This document shows, piece by piece, positions 9,242 to 15,855 of a stretch of DNA of 64,000 nucleotides. Source of the stretch: Corynebacterium rhinophilum (GTDB lineage Bacteria; Actinomycetota; Actinomycetes; Mycobacteriales; Mycobacteriaceae); NCBI RefSeq assembly GCF_030227225.1, contig NZ_JASPHQ010000001.1:304100-368099 (forward strand), given 5' to 3'. Under the pieces are notes generated by a model. The model worked only from the letters and a program-made list of their open reading frames with translations. It was not told the origin of the DNA and did not search any database. Every line of letters begins with the position of its first letter. Positions within the stretch are counted from its first letter, which is position 1. The position numbers and the translations under genes are program-made.

Positions 9242-9477
9242 GTCTCTATTCCATCAATTTGGGCGTAGTGAGGAGCGATGTTTGTGCGGGTTCCGGCTAC
9301 TACCAGTTTGCACGGTGAGTCTCGGGCTAGTCCTGCATACTCGTCGTCGTCAAGTGTCTTTCGCCTTGAGGAGGTAGTTGAGGCGAACAGCTTACGGACG
9401 ATGGGCACCCATATGTAACAGGGGCCACCATCGCCGATCGCTATACCTGCTAACGGAAGCCGGCAAAAGGAAACCAC
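9235..9477 (-). CDS. Doubtful small ORF, 80 aa
   Basis: GTG-started frame whose stop overlaps the ATG at 9241 (ACATGCTAA), a pattern seen in coupled genes. The product has Ser/Arg/Asp-rich and hydrophobic parts, no recognisable motif, and no convincing ribosome-binding site. It may be a fragment of an older accessory gene rather than a working one. Confidence 0.2.
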   Translation of the reverse strand: MVSFCRLPLAGIAIGDGGPCYIWVPIVRKLFASTTSSRRKTLDDDEYAGLARDSPCKLVVAGTRTNIAPHYAQIDGIETC

Positions 9478-9599
9478 GAAATGAGTTCAATTAGTGCACT
9501 TCGGGGAAGCTATGACCGATGTCCCGATATGGACCAGTAGTATCAACCCAAAATGAGCGCCCTGGTCGCTACTGCTCCGAGAGTCGGATTTCTAATAGA

Positions 9600-9657
9600 A
9601 AGATTAAAAACCCGGCCGTACGAGTTCTTAAGGTGAACTGGTACGAAACCGGGCTTT
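9600..9657 (-). terminator. Long imperfect hairpin terminator after bL37 gene
   Basis: Read on the minus strand, AAGCCCGGTTTCGTACC pairs with GTACGGCCGGGTT around a loop containing TTAAG, followed by TTTTTAATC. It lies just downstream of the bL37 gene and ends its transcript. Confidence 0.7.
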
Positions 9658-9674
9658 ATAATATGTGCTGTACG

Positions 9675-9749
9675 TTATGCGCCAGGACGCTTGCCGTGAT
9701 TAGCGGCCTTCTTGCGGCGATCCTTGCGCTTGCGACCACGCTTGCTCAT
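9675..9749 (-). CDS. 50S ribosomal protein bL37 (24 aa, actinobacterial)
   Basis: A 24-residue, extremely basic peptide beginning MSKRGRKRKDRRKKAAN and ending HGKRPGA. This matches the tiny actinobacterial large-subunit protein bL37 described in mycobacterial ribosome structures, which has the same MxKRGRK start and NHGKRP end. It is preceded on its strand by AAGGAGTGCGCA, a strong ribosome-binding site six bases from the ATG, and followed by a clear terminator, so it is a separate transcription unit. It is easily missed by gene finders because of length. It lies downstream of whcE on the same strand. Confidence 0.85.
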   Translation of the reverse strand: MSKRGRKRKDRRKKAANHGKRPGA

Positions 9750-9853
9750 TGCGCACTCCTTCGTTGAGGGTTTCTGAACTTTATTCAACTGTAGCGGCTA
9801 AGGGCGCCGAAACGAAAATTGGGGCGGGGGTTAGGTTCCCCGGGTCCGCGCTT

Positions 9854-10114
9854 TTAGGCGGAAACGCGGGAACGGCCGCGGCCGCGGTTGCGGCGACGCT
9901 TGAGGGCGCGGCGCTCCTCTTCAGACAGGCCGCCCCAGACGCCGGCGTCGAGGCCAGACTCGAGTGCCCAGTTGAGGCAGGAAGAAGCGACGGGGCAGCG
10001 GTTGCAGACCAGCTTGGCCTTAGCGATCTGGGTAAGGGCAGGGCCGGAGTTACCTACTGGGAAGAACAGCTCTGGGTCTTCGTCGCGGCAAACGGCTTCG
10101 TGGCGCCAATCCAT
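9854..10114 (-). CDS. whcE: WhiB-family Fe-S regulator, WhiB1/WhcE type
   Basis: 86-residue WhiB protein. Four cysteines that bind a [4Fe-4S] cluster are visible: AVCRDEDPELFFP (Cys9), CNRC (two) and SSCLNWAL. The GVWGGLSEEERRAL turn and an Arg-rich tail (KRRRNRGRGRSR) complete the family pattern. The N-terminus MDWRHEAVCRDEDPELFF is that of M. tuberculosis WhiB1; the C. glutamicum counterpart next to sigH-rshA is WhcE, which acts in oxidative and heat stress and is linked to SigH. GGAGATATCAATC precedes the ATG. A candidate SigH-type promoter lies about 160 bp upstream. Confidence 0.92.
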   Translation of the reverse strand: MDWRHEAVCRDEDPELFFPVGNSGPALTQIAKAKLVCNRCPVASSCLNWALESGLDAGVWGGLSEEERRALKRRRNRGRGRSRVSA

Positions 10115-10270
10115 GATTGATATCTCCTAACAAATTTTTGACAGCAGTAAATACGAGCGCAATCCGTGCGGGACAGGAAAGCACCTTGATTTTTAGGTGG
10201 TGTGTGAACTGGTCTGCTAGCAGTGGGGCCCGGTCTCGAGGTCGGGCCAGCGTCGCCGCCGCCTATGGTT

Positions 10271-10295
10271 CACGGTGTTGTTACCTGAAGTTTCC
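10271..10295 (-). promoter_or_regulatory. Candidate SigH-type promoter upstream of whcE
   Basis: On the minus strand GGAAAC is followed, 18 bases after GGAA, by GTGAA. The corynebacterial SigH consensus is GGAA(T/A)A with GTT at this distance, so the -10 has one mismatch. The site is about 155 bp upstream of whcE, leaving a long leader. Confidence 0.35.
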
Positions 10296-10631
10296 TCCAG
10301 GTTAAGAAGAGGTTTACGCCCTCTTTCTTTTTGCTACTAGAGAATCATGACATGTTTACCCGATCGCCGCTAGGGGTACAGGCTAAATTGTGGTTAACAT
10401 CACGTGAATAGGCGCGGTGTGGGGGCCATAAATGCCAAAATCAAATTTTAAAGAATCCTGTGAGAATCGCTGTGAGCTGCAGCTATAGGTGCTATGTGGT
10501 GAGTGTGGTGAGGGAGAGACCGTCAAATCTCCCAGTTCAGCCCTCTGCCCCCGCGCTACTGCAGGCAACATCGAGGCCCCGCCGTGGGTGGCACAGAAAA
10601 AATCCGCGCCGCATTAGTAGACTGGGGATTT
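10296..10631. other. Divergent intergenic region, no gene seen
   Basis: Between the whcE promoter region and the plus-strand membrane-protein gene. It is A+T-rich around 10,300-10,480 and no frame looks coding. The 10,584 ATG upstream of the next gene gives unlikely residues and was not used. Confidence 0.5.
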
Positions 10632-11111
10632 GTGTCTAAGCAGAACAAACGCCACGTAAATAAGCAGCAGCGAGATAAGTCGGCAGCGCCAGCGGCAGCA
10701 CCGGATAGTGCCCCGCAGTCGGTGCTTATAGGCGCAGGCATTGCCACGGTGCAATCCATCGCGGTTATTTGTTTTGGCATATTCCTCATCGTGCGCGAAG
10801 CGGTGGGCGCGGAAAATGACTCGATGGTTTCTGATTCCGGTTCGGGAAGCTTTGTGGGGCTTGGCACCGCCATCTTTATCTTCATTGTCTTTGGGTTTGT
10901 CATCGCAGGCTCCTGGGCCATGGTGAAAGGAAAGCGATGGGGAAGAGGCGCCGTGGTCCTCGTAGAGCTCATCTTGGGTGCGAGCGCGTTTCAAATGTAT
11001 AGCGGTGGATCACCGGTACTGGGGACTATCACCCTGTTAAGCGCGGTCGCGGTGCTTTATCTCTTGATGTTTAGACGCGAGTCCTCAGAGTGGGCCGCCT
11101 CGAATTTCTAA
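10632..11111 (+). CDS. Hypothetical four-helix membrane protein
   Basis: 159 residues from GTG 10632 (VSKQNKRHVNKQQRDKS). This start is preferred over ATG 10584 because the upstream 16 residues do not look conserved and the Lys/Arg-rich N-terminus is a typical cytoplasmic tail. Four hydrophobic segments follow: SVLIGAGIATVQSIAVICFG, GLGTAIFIFIVFGFVIAGSW, AVVLVELILGASAF and LGTITLLSAVAVLYLLMF. No catalytic motif. As I recall, an ortholog lies beside whcE and rhlE in other corynebacteria. Function unknown. Confidence 0.75.
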   Translation: MSKQNKRHVNKQQRDKSAAPAAAPDSAPQSVLIGAGIATVQSIAVICFGIFLIVREAVGAENDSMVSDSGSGSFVGLGTAIFIFIVFGFVIAGSWAMVKGKRWGRGAVVLVELILGASAFQMYSGGSPVLGTITLLSAVAVLYLLMFRRESSEWAASNF

Positions 11112-11161
11112 GGGCCACTCGCGTTTGGGCCACTCGCGCGGGGCCCACGAGTGGCACTCGC

Positions 11162-12400
11162 TTAGTCGCTGCTGAGGCCAACGACGGTATCGCCGCGGGT
11201 TTCCACAATGGTCTCGCCCGCCAACGTGAGGTGGACAGGACCGCAGTAATCTCCGCGGTCGACGGCAATTTCGCGCAGTACCTTACCGGTAGACCAGTCC
11301 ACGACAGCTATGCCCTTTTCGGTGGGCATCAGCATGCGCCCAGCCACTGAAATCGGGGTGCCGATGGCGCCGTCGATAACGTGATCGACGCGCAAATCAC
11401 TGGGGGTTAGGAGGTAGAGGCGCTGCCCATCAAACCACGTCATATGGTGCGGGAGATCCGCAACGGCCGGGGCGAAAGGGCTTGTGCCGGAATCGATGGC
11501 GTCGGAAGGCTTTACGGGGGTAGAAGAAAGCTTTTCGCCTTGGTTGTTATAAGACTCAATGCGGGGTTCTGGGCCAGGGATATAGACCGCGGCGGCGTCT
11601 TGGCCCACCGCGATAAGCCGAGCTCCATCGCGATCGATGGAGACATCGGCGTCCATTTCTGGTTCCCGGGAGTCCTCCGGGGTGGTGGTTTGAAACCTTA
11701 ACCAGGTGGTGTGAGGTTCCTCAGGGCACGATTCCGTCAGTGCGAGGTTCTCGGTACGCGTGAGCGCCGAAGAAATGGTGCACTCCTCGTGCGGTTGCTT
11801 CTGCGCCTCCTGCTTGGCCTCTATGTCGCCGTATTCCACGGTACGCACGAGATCTGAGCGCCATAGATCGATTCGCCCGGCAGAAACGGTCCCTGCCCGG
11901 TCATTGGATTGCACAGGTATAACGTCCGGGGAATTGATAGCGCTGCGGGTGGAGTCATATTCGCCCGTCGCGGCGTTGATGGCCACCGTATCCCCGCAGC
12001 CCACGCCCGTGCGATAGGTGGCAACCACCTTGCCCCAGGCAGTCGATAGCGAGCAGAGTTCGGCATCGCTGCGGGTATAGGTCCAGGCCGTGGAGCCATC
12101 GGCATTGGTGGCAGTGAGCACATCGCCATCGTGGCTAATGCTCAACCCGTAGGCGGAAATGGCGCGGTATTGGCCGGGTACGGGCTGGTTGGGAAGGCTG
12201 TAGGCAGTGGTGAGGGTGGAGGGGACATCGGCAAGCACAGCGGCATCGCCTTCCCCAGGAACCGCCTCTTGGTGCAGGTCCGCCTGGTGGATATTGGCGG
12301 TGGCGACCGCGCCGCCCACCGCGATGGCGCAGATAGCGCCGATGATGCCGGTGGCCTTCCAATCCGCCGCGGTTGCCCGCAAGATGGGGGCCTTAGTCAT
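11162..12400 (-). CDS. Membrane-anchored beta-propeller-like protein (Rv3212 family)
   Basis: 412 residues. One N-terminal membrane segment (ATGIIGAICAIAVGGAVATA, about residues 16-36) anchors a large extracytoplasmic part. That part shows repeated strand patterns with aspartate/tryptophan turns such as DGSTAWTYTRSDAELC, GRIDLWRSDLVRT and GIAVVDWSTGKVLREI, suggestive of a PQQ-like propeller. Paired cysteines could form disulfides outside the cell. Its ATG overlaps the rhlE stop by four bases (ATGA), the same adjacency as M. tuberculosis Rv3211-Rv3212. No enzyme activity is predicted. Confidence 0.75.
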   Translation of the reverse strand: MTKAPILRATAADWKATGIIGAICAIAVGGAVATANIHQADLHQEAVPGEGDAAVLADVPSTLTTAYSLPNQPVPGQYRAISAYGLSISHDGDVLTATNADGSTAWTYTRSDAELCSLSTAWGKVVATYRTGVGCGDTVAINAATGEYDSTRSAINSPDVIPVQSNDRAGTVSAGRIDLWRSDLVRTVEYGDIEAKQEAQKQPHEECTISSALTRTENLALTESCPEEPHTTWLRFQTTTPEDSREPEMDADVSIDRDGARLIAVGQDAAAVYIPGPEPRIESYNNQGEKLSSTPVKPSDAIDSGTSPFAPAVADLPHHMTWFDGQRLYLLTPSDLRVDHVIDGAIGTPISVAGRMLMPTEKGIAVVDWSTGKVLREIAVDRGDYCGPVHLTLAGETIVETRGDTVVGLSSD

Positions 12401-13737
12401 CGGCGCCCTCCTCGGGGCGTGCCATTACCGCGCCGAGACCCGCCCCGGGACCGCGATTGGGCTTGTCCCGCGGACCGCTTATGCGCCGGAAGTTGGCCAA
12501 TCACGCTGGTGGCAGGCCCCACCTTTTCCTGCACGCCAGCGGGGATGGACAGCGCCTGGGCAAGCTCCGGGGAGGTGGAAAACCACTGCGGCGGCGTGGC
12601 CGAATCTAGGCCTAGCTCATCGTTGATGACCTGCCATTTGGCCAGCTCATCGTAGCCCACGAGGGTAACGGCGGTGCCGGTATGCCCAGCGCGGCCAGTG
12701 CGCCCGATGCGGTGGATAAACGTCATGGGATCATCGGGAACTTGGTAGTTGATGACGTGGGTGACATCGTCGACGTCGATGCCACGCGCGGCGATATCGG
12801 TGGCGACGAGGATGTCCACCTCGCCCGAGCGGAAGGCCTGCAGGGACTTTTCCCGGGACTTTTGCCCCAAGTCACCGTGCACGGCGCCGACGCGGAAGCC
12901 GCGCTCAGCAAGGTCATCGGCCAATTGCGCCGCCGAGCGTTTGGTGCGGGTAAAGATTATGCTGCGACCCCGGCCCTGGGCCTGCAGGATATGTGCGATG
13001 ACCGGCACCTTATCCATGCGGTGGGCTTGGAAGGTGACCTTGCGGGTGGTTTCGTGCGTGACTTCATCCGCCTCCGATTCGGCCCGGATGTGTACGGGCT
13101 TATTCATGAACTGCCGCGATAAGTTCAAAATGGCGCCCGGCATGGTGGCAGAAAACAGCATTGTTTGGTGCGCATTGCCATCGAGCGCTTCCAAAATGGC
13201 CTCTATGGAGGGCAAAAAGCCCAGGTCCAGCATCTCATCGGCCTCATCGAGCACCACGATAGCGACGTGGCGCAGAACCAGATCGCCGCGCTCGTGCAGA
13301 TCGAGCAGGCGGCCTGGCGTGCCGATGACCACATCAACGCCGCGCTGGAGGAGCTTAATCTGCTCCTCGTAGGGGCGCCCGCCGTAGATGGAGGCGAGGC
13401 GGACAGGCAGGTGCGCGGCCGCGTCCTGCAGATCCGCGGTGACCTGCTGGGCGAGCTCGCGGGTGGGCACGACGATAAGTGCCCGCGGCGTCCCATCCAG
13501 TGGGGCAATATCCGCGTCATCAAAAACGCGATCGAGCAGCGGCACACCAAAGCCAAAGGTCTTGCCCATGCCGGTGCGTGCCTGGCCAATGAGGTCTTGG
13601 CCATTGAGCGCAATGGGCAGGGTTAATTCCTGGATTGCAAAGGTTCGCGCGATGCCACGGTCAGCGAGCCCATCGCAGATTTCGGCGGCGACGCCGAGTT
13701 CCGCGAAGGTCGGTGGCTGGGGTTTTATGACAGACAC
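12397..13737 (-). CDS. rhlE: DEAD-box RNA helicase (RhlE type)
   Basis: 446-residue ATP-dependent RNA helicase for RNA remodelling. Motifs in order: Q motif in FAIQELTLPIALNGQDLIGQ, motif I ARTGMGKT, Ia PTRELAQQV, Ib TPGRLLD, II VLDEADEM, III FSATMP, IV IIFTRTKRSA, V ATDIAARGIDVDDVTHVINY and VI HRIGRTGRAG. The C-terminal tail is Arg/Gly-rich (QSRSRGGSRRGNGTPRGGRR), typical for RNA contact. It precedes the propeller gene with a 4-bp overlap and is divergent from the DUF3107 gene. Confidence 0.95.
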   Translation of the reverse strand: MSVIKPQPPTFAELGVAAEICDGLADRGIARTFAIQELTLPIALNGQDLIGQARTGMGKTFGFGVPLLDRVFDDADIAPLDGTPRALIVVPTRELAQQVTADLQDAAAHLPVRLASIYGGRPYEEQIKLLQRGVDVVIGTPGRLLDLHERGDLVLRHVAIVVLDEADEMLDLGFLPSIEAILEALDGNAHQTMLFSATMPGAILNLSRQFMNKPVHIRAESEADEVTHETTRKVTFQAHRMDKVPVIAHILQAQGRGRSIIFTRTKRSAAQLADDLAERGFRVGAVHGDLGQKSREKSLQAFRSGEVDILVATDIAARGIDVDDVTHVINYQVPDDPMTFIHRIGRTGRAGHTGTAVTLVGYDELAKWQVINDELGLDSATPPQWFSTSPELAQALSIPAGVQEKVGPATSVIGQLPAHKRSAGQAQSRSRGGSRRGNGTPRGGRR

Positions 13738-13811
13738 ACCTTGATAGTAGCCGGGATGGTTATAGTGGGGCCATTGGCATGTAAAACTCTCGTTAAAGGA
13801 GGATACTTTTT

Positions 13812-14036
13812 ATGGATATCAAGTTTGGTTTTGCAGATACCCCGCGCGAGCTGATTATTAGCACCAGTGGCGAGCAGGCGGAGCTGACGCAAAAGATTAA
13901 TAGCGCCCTGGCGGAAAACTCCACGTTGGAGCTAGAAGATGACAAGGGTCGCAAGTACCTCGTGCGCACGGACCGCGTGGTGTACGTCGAGGTTGGCGCC
14001 GCTAAGAAGCAGTCCGTCGGATTCGCCGGCGCCTAA
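13812..14036 (+). CDS. DUF3107 protein
   Basis: 74-residue small protein beginning MDIKFGFADTPRELIISTSG, characteristic of the actinobacterial DUF3107 family (Rv3208A, TB9.4). The fold is probably a compact alpha/beta domain; KYLVRTDRVVYVEVG is the conserved C-terminal strand pair. AAAGGAGG seven bases before the ATG is a near-perfect ribosome-binding site, suggesting high expression. Function unknown. Confidence 0.85.
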   Translation: MDIKFGFADTPRELIISTSGEQAELTQKINSALAENSTLELEDDKGRKYLVRTDRVVYVEVGAAKKQSVGFAGA

Positions 14037-14096
14037 GCTTGGGGCTTTCTGAAGGTTTGCTAATTCAGTTTTTGAATAGGCAACCGGGTACCCTCA

Positions 14097-15056
14097 ATGC
14101 CTATGGAAAGTAGGCAGAATCGCAAGGCTCACCAGAGCCATGGGCGAATCCCGGATCACCCGAACCCGGTGGTCCGGTTCGCCCGCCGCTACGGCTGGTG
14201 GCGTGTAGTGGCTATCCCCGTGATGGTGCTGCTTACCATCTGGGTGATTGTGGATATCGCGTCCGGCTCTTCGACCGATGATAACGGCGATGCATCCAGC
14301 GCGGAGACCACCGCAGCCGCCACCCCTACCCACGAGGATCTCACCGGCCCCGACCCCGCGAATGCGGAGGCGGTAGAGCGCGAGATTAGTGAGATGCCCC
14401 CAGGAAGTGACTTCACCAAAAAAGGAAAGGGCACGTTCCACGCAATCGGCCGCCCCGGCGCCGTAGCCGGCGAGGGTGGCGAGAAGAAGGTGCGCTACTC
14501 CATCGAGGTGGAAGATGGGCTCAATACCGCTCCCTACGGCGGTGATGATGCCTTTGCCGCAATGGTGGAGGCAACCCTTGCGGATCCACGCGGGTGGACT
14601 GCCCAAGGTGATTTCGAATTCGAGCACGTTGCCTCCGCTGATAATCCCGATACCCGCATCCAGCTGACCTCATTAGGTACGGCCGCGGAGCGGTGTGGCG
14701 AGAAGATCGAAACGGAAACCTCTTGCCACACAAAGTTCACCGGCGAATCCACCACCATCATTAATGAAGCGCGGTGGGTGCGCGGGGCCACACCCTTTGA
14801 GGGCGATTTGGGCAATTACCGCCAGTACGTCATCAACCACGAATTGGGCCACGCCATTGGCTATGCCTCCCACCAGCAGTGCGGCGGCGAGGGCAAATTG
14901 GCCCCGGTAATGATGCAGCAGACGCTGAGTTTGAACAATAAAAAATTGCATGACCGCAATCCCAAGGAGGTCTATCCTGATGAGGATGTGACCTGCGAGC
15001 CTAACCCGTGGCCATATCCCAATCCGGAGCAAAAGGATCCCCACCAACCCCAATAA
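14097..15056 (+). CDS. DUF3152 membrane-anchored metalloprotease-like protein
   Basis: 319 residues with one membrane helix (VVAIPVMVLLTIWVIVDIA, about residues 38-56) after a basic cytoplasmic N-terminus, an Asp/Ser/Ala/Thr linker, and an extracytoplasmic DUF3152 domain. The domain contains NHELGHAIGYASHQQC, an HExxH-like zinc motif (H-E-L-G-H) plus a third His, so a metallopeptidase activity is plausible. The family is syntenic with Rv3207c. Alternative start: the first Met pair is MPMES; the second Met (14103) is equally possible. Substrate unknown. Confidence 0.8.
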   Translation: MPMESRQNRKAHQSHGRIPDHPNPVVRFARRYGWWRVVAIPVMVLLTIWVIVDIASGSSTDDNGDASSAETTAAATPTHEDLTGPDPANAEAVEREISEMPPGSDFTKKGKGTFHAIGRPGAVAGEGGEKKVRYSIEVEDGLNTAPYGGDDAFAAMVEATLADPRGWTAQGDFEFEHVASADNPDTRIQLTSLGTAAERCGEKIETETSCHTKFTGESTTIINEARWVRGATPFEGDLGNYRQYVINHELGHAIGYASHQQCGGEGKLAPVMMQQTLSLNNKKLHDRNPKEVYPDEDVTCEPNPWPYPNPEQKDPHQPQ

Positions 15057-15066
15057 GGAGTACTGG

Positions 15067-15855
15067 ATGCCGCTTCCCCCAGAGCATGTTTTAAGCGCCT
15101 TCCACGCAGAAACCGGTGCGACAGGGTCGCGCCGGGCCCAAGGCGATCAGCTGGGCCCAGTATGGGATAACGGCATCAAGGTGGGCGATGTGGTCTACTC
15201 CCAGGCCGGCCCCTTCGCGGCGTGGTCTGCCAAGGTGCGCGAAAAGCTCAGCGTACCGGGCGCGCGGGTATCGCGGCCGGTTCTCGCGAGCGACGGGCGC
15301 CATACCGCGGCCGGGTGGAAGGCGACGCAGTTCCTTCCCGGCGAGGTCACCGGGCGTATCGATGAAGCGGCGCAGACGGCCTTGCGCTTGGACGATGCCA
15401 TGGCTAATGCACCAGCACCTCCGGGTACGCACCGCGATGATGCCTTCGCCCGCGCGGAGCGCACCGCCTGGGCGGAGACGGGGGAGGCCTACGATAAGGC
15501 CGCGCTTGCCGGTGTCCCCATGGTCACCGCCCATACCGCCCTGCTGACCACCACGGTCTTTTATGGCGCGCACCCACCGGGAATCGTGGATCTCGTGCCG
15601 AGTCAATCCGCGCGCCCAGCCGGGTGGAGCGCTGCGCTCGTGATCGTGGATGGGTTGATCGCGCAAGTGGTAGATGATGATATCTGCCAGCGGTTTGGTC
15701 ACGTGCCGGGTATGCAGGAGCTTTTGCTGCGGGCTGTGTCCTACCGCCGGCATATCAATGATTTGAATCCGCGGTCACGCTCGAATTTGCGTTCTAATAT
15801 TGAGCGGGTGGAACAGTTTCTTGTGTCTAGGGCATCTGCGATACTGGGGCGGTGA
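15067..15855 (+). CDS. TIGR02569-family conserved actinobacterial protein
   Basis: 262 residues, beginning MPLPPEHVLSAFHAETG; the family is actinobacterial and of unknown function, with distant similarity to aminoglycoside/choline-kinase-like folds. GRHTAAGWKATQFLPGEVTGRIDE and the later AALVIVDGLIAQVVDDDICQRFGH are its conserved blocks. AAGGAG ten bases before ATG is the ribosome-binding site. Its end overlaps the GTG start of adnA by four bases, so it is translationally coupled with adnAB; a role with the AdnAB machine or with DNA damage is inference from this coupling. Confidence 0.75.
   Translation: MPLPPEHVLSAFHAETGATGSRRAQGDQLGPVWDNGIKVGDVVYSQAGPFAAWSAKVREKLSVPGARVSRPVLASDGRHTAAGWKATQFLPGEVTGRIDEAAQTALRLDDAMANAPAPPGTHRDDAFARAERTAWAETGEAYDKAALAGVPMVTAHTALLTTTVFYGAHPPGIVDLVPSQSARPAGWSAALVIVDGLIAQVVDDDICQRFGHVPGMQELLLRAVSYRRHINDLNPRSRSNLRSNIERVEQFLVSRASAILGR

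Noticed and set aside
9066-9377. Plus-strand frame of 103 codons
   Set aside because: No ribosome-binding site; the minus-strand frames in this place have more coding-like sequence.
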